The notes beneath the pieces are model-generated. The model saw nothing but the letters and a program-made list of their open reading frames with translations. It had not been told where the DNA came from and ran no database searches. A stretch of DNA of 64,000 bases from Voacanga thouarsii (taxonomy: Eukaryota; Streptophyta; Magnoliopsida; Gentianales; Apocynaceae). Where the stretch lies: NCBI GenBank assembly GCA_026120185.1, contig JANUWF010001213.1, positions 496,001 to 560,000 on the forward strand. Reading direction: 5' to 3'. Both the position numbers and the translations under genes were made by a program. Below are positions 36,520 to 47,499 of this stretch, piece by piece (position 1 is the first letter of the stretch; the number at the start of each line of letters is the position of its first letter).

Positions 36520-36965
36520 TACCCAAACGAATCGGCTTCGACAACGGCACGGCGATAGCACGGGAATGGCGGCGCGGCGAGAGGCGGGCTGAAGGGAGTA
36601 GGAAGAGCGGGGGGAGTTGAGGGGGGGCGCTGCGGGATGGGGCGCGAGGAGGAGGGGGCGCGGGGAGGGGGCCGCGGGGGTGTGGGGGAGTTGAGGGAGG
36701 GGAGTTGAGGGGGGGCTGCGGGATGGGGGGAGTTGAGGGAGGGGGCCGCGGGATGAGGGAGGGGGAGCGGGAGGGGGCGCGGATGAGGGAGGGGGAGCGG
36801 GAGGGGGCGCGGGATGGGGGGGTCGCCGGCGGGGAGAGGGAGGGGGAGCGGGAGGGGGCACGGGATGAGGGAGGGGGAGCGGGAGGGGCGCCGGATGGGG
36901 GGGGCCTTGAGGGAGGTGAGGGAGGGAGTTGAGGAGGAAGAAGGAAGGGGGAAGAAGGAGGGAAA
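36520..36965. repeat. G-rich minisatellite within the CACTA element
   Basis: About 440 bp of GGGAGGGGGAGCGGGAGGGG-type repeats on the plus strand, far richer in G than the surrounding AT-rich DNA. Many runs of three or more G make G-quadruplex formation plausible. Proline-rich or glycine-rich frames across it are repeat artefacts. It lies upstream of the TNP2 gene in that gene's direction. Confidence 0.8.
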
Positions 36966-37079
36966 AAAAAAAAAAAAAGAGGGAGTGAAAAATTTTGGAA
37001 ATTTTTAATTTTTTTTTAAATTTCTAGCTATTTCGTCGCAATTTGTGACGAAAAAATAAAACCCTCGCTAATTTCTCAT

Positions 37080-37646
37080 AAATTAATACGAATAATATTA
37101 TAAATCGATCTATACATTATAATTTTTATTATTTTTTAGTGATTCTAATAATAATATTATTATGTAAATTATTTTTCTTTATATATTTTAATTTATACAC
37201 CACTTAATCAAATAAATAGATAAAAAAATTAGATATATGTATATATATAACTATATAGTATAATATATATTAATATGTTCGAGATGAATAACATTACAAA
37301 TCGATCTCTACATTATAATTTTCAATATTTTTTTTAGTAATCTCAACAATAATAACGAGTATTTGAATTGTTTTTCTTTACATATTTTATTTTATACACT
37401 ACTTAACAAAATAGATATATTAAAAAATTGGACATATGTATATACATAGCTAAATTAGTATAATATATATTAACATGTAGGAGACGAAGAACATTACAAA
37501 TTGATCTCTACATTATAAATTTCATAATTTTTTTAGTGATATCAACAATAATAACGAGTATTTGAATTATTTTTCTTTATACACTACTTAATCAAAGTGA
37601 TAGATTAAAAAATTAGACATATGTATATATATACCTACATGTTATA

Positions 37647-37686
<40 letters not shown>

Positions 37687-37700
37687 CTAAACGAGATACT
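37080..37700. repeat. ~205 bp AT-rich tandem repeat, three copies
   Basis: The phrase ATCTCTACATTATAA (first copy ATCTATACATTATAA) recurs near 37100, 37300 and 37505 with similar downstream sequence (CAATAATAACGAGTATTTGA in two copies). It ends in a (TA)n run near 37640-37682. Non-coding. Confidence 0.75.
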
Positions 37701-37930
37701 TATATACATTATATACATATACTTATATATTAGAATAAGTATATAACATAACATAATTAACTATATACATTTACTTATGCAATACATTAGGTGTATAACA
37801 TGACATAATTACATATACAAAATTATAATAAAATGCACTAATTGAGACATGTTATTAAAAATATTTCAGTAAATTTGTCAAAATACACCATCACATAAAC
37901 ACATAAAGAAATTTAAAAAAAAAGATTAAA
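37701..37930. other. AT-rich spacer inside the CACTA element
   Basis: No gene or repeat beyond simple AT-rich words such as ATATACATTTACTTATGCAA. Confidence 0.5.
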
Positions 37931-39460
37931 ACCCTATTTTGTTGTAAAACCCTCGCAAATTCGTCGCAATTAGTGACGTATTAGCGGCAATTTGCGACGA
38001 ATTGGGGCTTTGAGATTTTCTATACATTTTGTCATTTATTTATTTTTTAATTAAAAATATTGACCGTCGCAAAACCCTCGCAAATTGCGAGAGCCGAAAA
38101 TTCGTCTCAAAACCCTCGCAAATTGCGAGAACTTTGCGACGGATGTTCAAAAATTTTTAAAATATTTTTTTAAAAAATAATCGATCGTCGCAAAGCCCTC
38201 GCAAATTGCGAGGGTTATTGCCGTCGCAAAATCCTCGCAATTTGCGAGGGTTTGCGATGGACGTTCAATTTTTTTTAAAAATAAATTACCGTCGCAAAAC
38301 CCTCGCAAATTGCGAGGGCTAACTACCGTCACAAAACCCTCGCAAATTGCGAGGACTTTGCGATGGACGTTCAAAAATTTTAAAAATATTTTTTTAAAAA
38401 ATAATTTGTCGTCGCAAACCCATCGCAAATTGCGAGGGTTATTTACCGTCGCAAAACCCTCGCAATTTGCGAGGGTTTTGCGATGGAAGTTCAAAAAAAA
38501 TTTTAAAAATATTTTTTTAAAAAATAAATTGCACGTCGCAAAACCCTCGCAAATTGAGAAGGTTTATTGGCCGTCGCAAATTGCGAGGGTTTTGCGATGG
38601 ACGTTCAAATTTTTTTAAAAAATATTTTTTAAAATTAAATATCCGTCGCAAAACCCTCGCAAATTGCGAGGATTATTTGCCGTCACAAAACCCTCGCAAA
38701 TTGCGAGGGTTTTGCGATGGACGTTCAATTTTTTTTAAAAAAAAATATTTTTAAAAAAATAAATTACCGTTGCAAAACCCTCGCAAATTGCGAGGACTTT
38801 GCGATGGACGTTCAAAAATTTTAAAAATATTTTTTTAAAAAATAATTTATCGTCGTAAAACCCTCGCAAATTGCGAGTGTTATTTGCCGTCGCAAAACCC
38901 TCGCAATTTGCGAGGGTTTTGCGATGGTCGTTCAAAAAAATTTTTAAAAAATATTATTTTAAAAAATAACTTGCCGTCGCAAAACCCTCGCAATTTGCGA
39001 GGGTTTATTAGCCGTCGCAAAATCCTCGCAAATTGCGAGGGTTTTGCGACGGACGATCTGAAAATTTATTTAAAAATATTTTTTTTAAAATAACTCGCCG
39101 TCGCAAAACCCTCGCAATTTGCGAGGGTTTATTAGCCGTCGCAAAATCCTCGCAAATTGCGAGGGTTTTGCGACGGACGTATCTGAAAATTTATTTAAAA
39201 ATATTTTTTTAAAATAACTCGCCGTCGCAAAACCCTCGCAATTTGCGAGGGCATAAATACCGTCGCAAATAGCGATGATTTTGCTACGAATTGCGACGGG
39301 TATTTTGGCCGTCGCAAAACCGTCGCAAATTGCGACGGTTTTGCGACGGTTTTGGTCAACTCGCTACTTGTTTGAAAATCGTCGCAAATTGGTCACTATT
39401 AGCGACGGTATTGAAGCCGTCGCAAAAAATTCGTCGCAAATCGCGATTTTTCCTGTAGTG
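37930..39460. repeat. right subterminal repeats of the CACTA element
   Basis: About ten tandem units of 105-125 bp. Each has CCGTCGCAAAACCCTCGCAA, an inverted partner TTGCGAGGGTTTTGCGA, a GGACGTTC word and an AT-rich AAAAATATTTTTTTAAAA spacer. The zone is twice as long as its left counterpart, and the left lacks the AT spacers. Every unit can fold into a hairpin. Open frames here (for example 38310-38618) arise from the repeats. Confidence 0.87.
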
Positions 39461-39806
39461 CCTTTGCGACCAATTAGGGACAAATAATTGCTTAGGGTTC
39501 AAGGTTTGGCTGATCCAAAATAGTGGTATAGGGTTTTGCAACTGATTAGCTTCCATAAGAACACCAGTCGCAAATTTCAGTCACTAATCGGTAGCAATTC
39601 GGTGGCCTTTTAATTTGCAACCAAATTTCTACCAAGTTTTTGACGGCCTTTGACTCATCGGTCACAATTATGTCAGTATATCTACATCCGTATTTGTTCG
39701 GTCACAATTTGGTTGCAATTTGTGACTGAATTGGTGCTGTAGCATTTTGGTCGCAATATTGCGAACGATTATTTTGCGGTCGCAATTTTACTCTTTTCTT
39801 GTAGTG

Positions 39807-40480
39807 TAAAGTGGGCTAAGTTTTTATTATTTTTTATTTTAGTAAAAGACCCAAGACAAAAAATTGGCAGAAAACAACCCTAGCCCGTTTTAGACTAATG
39901 TAGCTGGCCATGAGGTTTAATATTAATCCCCATGGAGGGCCGGCTAAGGGTGCCAATCTAAGCAACCATAGTGACGCCAATCTTGCTCCCTTTTCAAGCG
40001 GCTCATCCTATGAAAAATTAATCCTTGCCTGCTTTCATTGGTAGCGTAATATGTGATACCTTGGAAGGTCAAAAATTTTAACATTGTACGTCTTTTATGC
40101 ATAGGAGTAGACGTTTAGCAGATTTCTAGTCAGTACTACTCTAGAGGTCACGATTTAGATGAGTTCTAAACAACTTACTGAATAGCAAAATCTAGTCATT
40201 ATCACAGTTTCTTCTAATATTAGAAGAAAAAGTAAGCATGCGATCCTGATACTTGTTTCGGTATACTTGTATGATACTTGATCAGTGGTCATCATCACCA
40301 ACGTAGTGCATGTCTGGCTGTTTTTGCTTCTATGCATAAGACAATAGCTCAATTGTCGGATCCGTATGTTTAGTTTTGCTCCTAGTGTTTTTTATAACCG
40401 ATTGTTGTTGTCGCTTATGAGCTGTCTGATAGTCTTTATTAATATTTTCCCCATGACACTGTTGCTTTCTCTACAATCAT
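39807..40480. other. non-coding sequence, nothing recognised
   Basis: No domain or repeat seen. A CCCCATGGAGGGCCGGCTAA stretch near 39930 is GC-richer than its surroundings. Confidence 0.4.
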
Positions 40481-40484
40481 GACC

Positions 40485-40800
40485 CAATCAACAACAGGTC
40501 ATGCAATAAGATGGCTTGTCTTCATACAATAAAGAATGGAAAAGCCCTAATTTTGTCTACTAATCTAGACACGAGAAGGCAAATCCTTCAATAAGTTGAT
40601 CTCCACAAAAACCCTAGCATTACTAGGTCGCATAAGATGAGCAGCTGCGCTATCAGTTTTCAACAGGCATCCAACTACAGAAGCCAAGGAGAACAATATC
40701 TCCATTTTAGAAAAATACATAGGCGGATTGTAGAAAGATATCCAAAGAGGCATTACGGATGGCTCAAAAGAAACATGAAAGTTAGACAACTATTTACGAA
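40485..40800 (-). pseudogene. LINE-like ORF1 fragment (DUF4283 and CCHC knuckle)
   Basis: The minus-strand frame 40565-40789 reads PLWISFYNPPMYFSKMEIL, then LFSLASVVGCLLKTDSAAA and RPSNARVFVEINLLKDLPSR. This is the DUF4283 pattern of plant L1-type non-LTR retrotransposon ORF1 proteins. Further along the same strand, near 40505-40475, a CxxCC..LGHDC word fits the zinc knuckle that follows, with a stop inside. Only this fragment survives; no reverse transcriptase was seen nearby. A domesticated DUF4283 gene is an alternative, but the stops argue against it. Confidence 0.65.
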
Positions 40801-40994
40801 TTTGCCTAGGAAAACTGCAGAGATGACATAGGCCTTTCAGCCATAGCCTAAAATAATCCTCCTCTAAGGATGGCATAATATATGCACATATCGATAATCC
40901 AAGCAGCCCGTCAACATTCATCTCTTCAGACCAATAGTTCGAAAAGCTTTACGCAAGGATTCCATTGAAGGCTGGCCTCACGAAAATTTTCCAA

Positions 40995-41060
40995 TTACTG
41001 TGAAAGACCACCATTGTGTTTAAATAAGTGATCCATGTGAATGGTGGTCTTTCACAGTAA
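40995..41060. repeat. perfect 21 bp inverted repeat at the LTR-C break
   Basis: Arms 40995-41015 and 41040-41060 are exact inverses (TTACTGTGAAAGACCACCATT), with a 24 bp loop. In LTR-A and LTR-B the left arm reads differently (GGAAAAGACCCATTGTG), so the perfect palindrome is specific to this copy. Confidence 0.9.
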
Positions 41061-42909
41061 GGTATGGATCACGGATTATTTAACACATAAACATTTGTTC
41101 TTAACCTATTGATGAGACTGGGGACCTCATCATGTTTAGGTTATTATGTTATGAATTCCAAATGGGGAATGGCTTACCTTTAGCCAGTGGGTAGTCCACT
41201 CACTTCATGACATAAGCGTATTTCGAATACGTAGAACAGGACCTGTCGTAGTGGTTTCTCAAAGTAGTATGGTAGAAACCTAGACTACTACCGCTACAGC
41301 GTGGACTAGTACTCTACGACTTGAGTATGAGTTGGTGGTCTGGCGAAGCTGGAAGCATATACTTTGATTTGCTGTAGTTGAGGTTCTATCGTAGGGCCAA
41401 TATACTTGCATGTTAGGTATGTGTGACTAGTTAGTTAAGGCAGACTTATACAAGATAGTTTCTGCACTATATCGCCCCTTGTGGTTGTCTGAATGGTCTA
41501 AATTATCCAGGACCCTGGGAAACATGACTTGGATGTTTGCTTTAGGATAGCTCCCTTGGAAAGCATAAACACTCCAGGAAGTCGTGGATCATTGGATTAG
41601 AAGCCTAAGGATGGTAGATGTCATTTAGAGGGGTGTTAGTACACTTCTTCCTCTCTAAATGTACGGCGATGTGTAGAGGGGTATTTTAGTCATTTCATCT
41701 GTAGGTCGGAGACTTTCCGAATGCAGCATTGTCCTTGGGGTCAATATTTTCTTATGGTGATATTAGAAAATATTTAAAATACAAAATACAGCTATTTATA
41801 TAGTAGGGGTATTTTGGTCATTTTAGCAGCCAAGGCGATGTGTCTTTTTGGTCCTCGGGATAGCCCGTAAGTCCTAACTACTTTTGGGTTGAGGAATTGG
41901 TCTCAGTTGAAGAGTATTTTATTTTATTTTATTTTATTCAGGAAGTCTAATTTATTATTGGACTGGAATAAAATAAATAAATAAATAAAATAGGAGTTGA
42001 GAGAAATTAATTATCTAGTTTAATTGGTTAATTAATTATTTAGAGCCTAGGTCCAGTATGAATAATTAAGAAATTAACCTGGGCTTAAACTATGGGAAAT
42101 AAATAATGTTTAATTATTTATTGGGTTATTTATATATGCCCAATAAATAAATAATTAAAGATTAATTATTATGGTTCATTTGGGCTCATTAATTATTTAT
42201 TGGGTTACTTATGAGCCCAAATGAACCATAATAATTAATATTTATTATTTTGGGCTTTTTTGGTCCAAGAAAAATAATAATATTTTTGTTGCCCAATAGC
42301 TTGGACCTTAGGGTTTTTTCCAGATACGGTTAAGAGGAGTTTAGGGTTAAGTCAAATTGATTTTCAGGGATAACATCCGAGTGTTTGAAATATGAAATCC
42401 CGAGGATATGTTTATCAGATAATGGGAGACCTAATTTTGGCTAACTAATAAATAACTCTCTGGAAAAAGAAAAACCCTAGTTTTTTTCCTGGCCACAGAG
42501 AGAACTCACGTCTCTCTCTTGCTCTCTCACGCCACCTCCCTCTGTGTTTTCTTCTTGTCTTCTTTGCTAACTAATAGCAACTGAACCAAGGAGTTTTGAG
42601 TCCATTCTTCTTCTCTGTTGTGTTCACCGACTAGAGGTTAGGCAGAGGAATATTCCGAGAGCTGGAAAGCTAGGCATTCATGCAAATAAGATGGAGTAGA
42701 AGGCTAGCGGGTGTTCAACCGGAAGCTTCTTGAAGTGGACAAAGCGAGGCAATTACAGTCGTTCAATCCGCTCCTACTCAACCTAGAAGGGTTAAGGAGT
42801 GCAAAGGTATGATCTTCACGCTTCCGTATAACCTTTAAGGCTCGCGGGTTTTTTTTCTCTGAATTTTTTTCCCGTGACCGTGCATGCCCCCTGTTTCCGT
42901 TTCCCTTCA
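40995..42909 (+). mobile_element. LTR-C, truncated solo LTR related to LTR-B
   Basis: Collinear with LTR-B from the AAATAAGTGATCCATGTGAA word onward, through the CGTATTTCGAATACGTAGAA and GCTTTAGGATAGCTCCCTTG blocks, to GTGCATGCC and an end near TTCCCTTCA (42909). The first ~130 bp of the LTR are missing, and the break lies in a perfect foldback (40995-41060). No internal region adjoins, so it is a truncated solo LTR. Confidence 0.8.
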
Positions 42910-43555
42910 TGGAGGAGTATCCCACCCGAGAAGCCGTACACCCACCATCACTATGACGTAAGGTTTCACAGTGACCATCGCGATGTAAGGTTTCGTGGCA
43001 AATATGTTGAGGCTATGATGCATGGTTTCACACCCATATTCTCTTATGAAATAAAATGAATGGTTTATTTTATCCTAATTTCATTTGTCAGCTGCAAAAA
43101 TATTCATACTTGTGAGACCTTTAAACCGCTTAGGAAAATTTGAAATTGATTGAACATCTCAGCAATTATATTTTCTACATCTTTCAAACTTTCATCATAA
43201 AAACTAGTGAATTATAATTTGCAATGGCACACATAGGACTTATTTAGAATTTTCTTCTCACACATTTCTTTATAATGTTTCAGGGAGCACTAGACTCAAC
43301 AAGATGAGGAGTTATTAAAGTTTCAAGACTTAGAGACCTTTAATTATTGTATTATATATTTTAAGACTATGAACTTCTTTTGGGTTTTCATTTTATTTCT
43401 ACAACCTTTGTAATAGATTTGAAGAATTTGTAATTTAAGTTGAATTTCTTTCTCTCTTTGCTCTTGCCTGATTATAAAGACCCCTGATTTTAATGATGTG
43501 GTGGCATCCCTGCCACCTTTGGATTACATAATTGCGGGGTGCTACATCACAATTT
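42910..43555 (+). other. possible end of another LTR
   Basis: Non-coding. It ends with a TGCGGGGTGCTACATCA word resembling the 3' ends of gypsy LTRs, and contains a GTGGTGGCATCCCTGCCACC hairpin word near 43498. The beginning is not identifiable. Confidence 0.35.
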
Positions 43556-44888
43556 ACATGAATAATGGACATAATTTTTTGTTATTTACTCTTACATACA
43601 ATAAGATACTTCAACCAAATGTACTTGGATTTACCTAAAGATTAATTTTTTTTGAATAAGTAAACTACAACAGAATTATCACAACATATAACAATATGCT
43701 TAGAGATAGAATCAAACTTTAAAATTGTTTGGACTTTTACTGTATATTTTAAATTACGTGAATTTTCTCTTAAAATATTAACAATAAATTCTTTCATAAA
43801 TCTAAATATGTTTTTATATACTTTTAAATCCCATTTAAATATGTATACATATTTATGTAAGATAAATTGATATAAATATAAAATAAAAAATTAGGAGATA
43901 AGCAGGGGTGAGCCAAGGGATAGGTCCTGGTCCTATCCGTATCTCCATCAAGTTGGGGAATCTCCAACCGAGCAAAGCCAGGTTGGCCGAGTACCCAACA
44001 TAAGTGGGAAAATTACTCTCTCTGTAGGTGATGATGATATTAATTTACTTAGCCAACTTTCGAATAATAGGTAGCTCAAATTTCACGTAGTAGGTAATGT
44101 TCTAAATGGATTGCATATTTCATATAGGTCTACAAAGAATTATTTATCTGATTCCTCCCTAACAATGTTGATGAGAGGAGATTTTGAAACTAAATTGCAA
44201 CATCATATTGTGCTTCAAAAAATTCTCAAAGTTCGTGAAGGAAAAAAAAACCTAAAGTTGTTTCCCAAACATCACCCCATGGCTTGTGCACATAAATTTT
44301 GATTTTAAATTTGTATGTTCATGTAGTCAAGGATGTTGATTATGATTTTGAAGATTTTAGTGTAATTCACTCTCGAAATCGCTAGAAAAGTAAAGGTATA
44401 ACACTTCGAAAATATAGTATAGTTACATTGGATGAGTAGGGTTTTGTCATTATGTAACATTCCCAAAAAGATCCTAGGGAAGATTCAAACTCGTTTCCTA
44501 TCTCACAAAGAATACAAAGTAGCAACAAATTATATGTTGCTTAATTGTGAAGAGGTTTAACTATATATGAGGTGAGCTGATTGTGCATTGAGTGATTTTC
44601 CCACAATCTTTTCCTTTGTGTTCCTCCTTTCTATAGTGATGGCAAGTTATCAAATTGGAACAGCTTCTACGAAGTGGTCCTTCTCAGAATTACAAAATCA
44701 ATACCTCGCAAAATTAAATATTTTGTCGGGTAAAATAATTTATATAATATTTCTGGAACATAAATTTCATTTTTCAAAAGTTTTGAAGCCATCACAATAC
44801 CATATCTCGCATATCATTATGATGCACATACCGCGATAACTTCTCACAATCTATCATATATATGGTAACAACATATACAATGCCAAAT
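43556..44888. other. AT-rich non-coding sequence
   Basis: No recognisable gene. Small open frames (44111-44302, 44588-44839) match nothing I know and have ordinary AT-rich composition. Confidence 0.45.
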
Positions 44889-45300
44889 AATTGGGTATGA
44901 TGTACATCCCTCCCGAGAGAATACCCTATCATATCCCTCATACAAAATCAGGTTGGATGTCCGACGTCTTTCTTTTGGTTCCCTATGGAGACCATGCTAC
45001 TAGTTAATGACTGTGCTCAACTAATAGAACTATACTTCTAGTTGGGAGAAGATAACTTTTCAGATATGGCCAATCTACTGGAATTCTCTCCTAATTGGGT
45101 ATGATGTACATCCCTCCCGAGAGAATACCCTGCCATATCCCTCATACAAAATTAGATTGGATGTCTGACGTCTCTCTTTTGGTTCCCCTTGGAGACCATG
45201 GTGCCAGTTAAAGACTGCGCTCAACAAATAGAACTATGCTTCCAGTTGGGAGAAGACAGCTTTTCGGATATGGCCAATCTACCAGAATTCTCTCCTAATC
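44889..45300. repeat. two-copy tandem duplication of ~204 bp
   Basis: The stretch beginning ATTGGGTATGATGTACATCC repeats from about 45093, and both copies run through GAGAATACCCT, GACGTCT and GGCCAATCTAC to CTCTCCTAAT. They differ by scattered substitutions. No coding potential seen. Confidence 0.85.
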
Positions 45301-45966
45301 TAACAAAAGCTAGTCTAATAGCTTTATCCAATGAGATCTCAATATCATTAATTTAAAGGTTCAAGGTTCACTATTTCGATATGAAATAATTAATTTGTTT
45401 CCAAAATTGTTCCAATCTTTTGATGTAAATTCACAAGTCTCTTCTTGACCAAAATTAAAACTAAAAATATTTTTCCCAAGGTTTAAAAAACAAACCTTTC
45501 TATATCCATTTCAAATTTTATTCGAGAAGTATTAATTTATTTCTTGTAATTCAACAAAAATATAATATTTGGAGACATTATAAAATTCTTGCCAAGATTA
45601 TCGCAACATTTTTCATGCGTGTAATGCGTAAGTGTATTTTCATACATCGCATTTATTTGATCCATAGCTCTATTTCCTAATCATAATACTCATGAAGGCT
45701 TTGCATATATACTTATGTATGAACAAATCATAATAAAACAATTATTTATCAAAAACACTATTTTCATGCTTAAATGTTATCCTCAACGTGGCATTTAGAT
45801 CACAATTTTCATTTTATAAGGATAAATATTTCAAGAAAAAAAAAAGCATCAATTATATATATGCACAGGAAAGCAAATTTTGGGTAATTTAATCATAGTA
45901 TTTTGCACAGATTTCGCATTTCATAATATGCATTTCAAAAAATATGTTTGGGATGCATGGACTTAC
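45301..45966. other. AT-rich non-coding sequence
   Basis: Nothing recognisable beyond AT-rich spacer. Confidence 0.4.
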
Positions 45967-47480
45967 TGATGAGTGCTTATAATTGCTATAATTCATAGTC
46001 ATATATGCTGAGTTATGCTACATTTAGGATTAGATGGCTACTCATTCCCTTTGCTTTTGCCTTGTTTTATTCAAAATACATAAATAGAAGATGATTGAAG
46101 AAACAAGGTGAAAACAGAGCAAAAGTGAATCAAACCGGCATTGGGTACAACTCCAAACGGCCATCGGTTCGGAACTTTGGCCAACAACATGGAATTAATA
46201 GGCATCGATTTACCATAATGGGGGCTAGTTCATCAGTTGAAGAGGCACCGATTATTTTCAAATAATTTAGGAGCTAGAACAAAAAGACTAGCAAGTCCCA
46301 GAGAAGATATGCAATAGGCGCCGGCTCAGAGTGGGATTTCATGATCTTCAAGAGAAAATCTGCTAGCCAGCACCTATCTAGTATTAATATAGGCTCTGAC
46401 AAGTTAGTGTATAGCAGATTTCATAGGTTTTCAAGTTCACCTAAAAATAGCCCCATAAGCTGTCTTGTCAATTGATGAATAAAAAAGGGCTAAGAGCAGC
46501 CTCCAAACCCTAAAGCTCCAAGAAGGAATCCAAGGAAAGGATCTGAGCCATTCTTAAAGAGGAGAAGGTGTCTTCAAAGAGGAGATTTAAGAAGAAGCAC
46601 TTGTCTAAGAGCTTATCTTCTTTTCTCATGTATTTCTTTCTTTCTTTTTGTTTGTTGTTCATGTTTTACTTTGTATTTAAATGGTTGAAATTTTATATTC
46701 GTTGGAACTAGACTTCTATTTTGGTATTCAATCATTTGATTTGAGTTAGATTATTGATTGTTGAGCTTATTTTGACCTTAATAATTTCAAGAGATGGGGT
46801 TAGGGTGGAGGGGTTCGATTAGTTAATTATCATATGGGTTTGCTTTTGATTAACTCGAGAGAGAGGTTGAAGGCATAGAACTTAGGGATTTGAGGGTTAT
46901 GCAGTTGCATTGAGATAGGTATTTCATTTCCCCTAAATAGAGAATTGGTAATTAGTCTTAATGCCCTATGGATTTGGTTAGTAAGGTAGAAATACCAATT
47001 AGTCAGGTTGAGGGTAAGGGATCCATAACTCGAGAAAGAATGGGTCTTGATTTAGATTATCCAATTAGTGCGTTTATAGACTATCAATAGATCAATTTAG
47101 TTGGTTGGGGTTTAGCTTGATAATAGGGAATGCCTTTTAATTTACATTACTTATCATTCTCTTCCAAAAGATGTTTGCTGATCTAAGGAGGATTCTTAGG
47201 TGTACTTAGGTTGGTTGAGCTTTCTGTTGATTTATAGACTTTCCAATGGGATAGTTTACCAAACAATGAAATAAGTGTGTAGTAAAAGTATTGTGCCACC
47301 TTACCTAAGGGAAACGATACTTGCCAACTCGACTCTATGCTACACGATGAGTATACTTACCCATATGTGTGTTGTGTGTGAGTGATTTTTGGTATTTTAG
47401 ATTTAAAACTTGATTAGTTTTGTTTGAGTTGTTTAAACATTTCCTATGCACAAGTTTATGCACATCCAAGCACACTATCA
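45967..47480 (+). mobile_element. gypsy-type LTR-D (5' LTR)
   Basis: About 1.5 kb from TGATGAGTGCTTATAATTGC to CACACTATCA, followed within seven bases by a gypsy-like primer site. The AACTCGAGAGAGAGGTTGAA word near 46850 and the long U-rich middle are typical of Athila/Tat-like LTRs. It lies on the plus strand, but the gag next to it is on the minus strand. Confidence 0.6.
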
Positions 47481-47486
47481 ACTTTT

Positions 47487-47499
47487 TGGCACCGTTGCC
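47487..47499 (+). other. gypsy primer-binding site
   Basis: TGGCACCGTTGCC differs by one base from TGGCGCCGTTGCC, the primer site usual in Athila/Tat-type plant gypsy elements. It sets the right border of LTR-D. Confidence 0.6.

Larger units (their letters stand above)
27955..39460 (-). mobile_element. complete CACTA element, 11.5 kb, TSD CCT
   Basis: The left end is CACAACAGGAAAAATCG (27955) and the right end is CGATTTTTCCTGTAGTG (to 39460), inverted repeats with one or two changes. CCT flanks both sides (27952-27954 and 39461-39463), the 3 bp target duplication typical of CACTA elements. Inside are long subterminal repeat zones and, on the minus strand, a TNP2-like gene followed by a Transposase_24-like gene. 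Both genes have stops or frameshifts, so the element is now probably non-autonomous. Confidence 0.88.
27884..39806. mobile_element. outer CACTA-like element hosting the inner one (tentative)
   Basis: CACTACA at 27884-27890 and CTTGTAGTG ending at 39806 are inverted, and both sides carry GCGACC-type words (TTGCGACCGATTTGCGAC on the left, GGTCGCAATTTT near the right end) that differ from those of the inner element. Without the inner element the outer one would be only about 0.4 kb, a non-autonomous miniature. Flanking triplets (TTT and TAA) do not match and the terminal repeats match only partly, so this stays tentative. Confidence 0.45.

Noticed and set aside
36511..37008. Proline-rich (minus) and glycine-rich (plus) open frames
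   Set aside because: Produced by a G-rich minisatellite; no family similarity and no plausible gene context.
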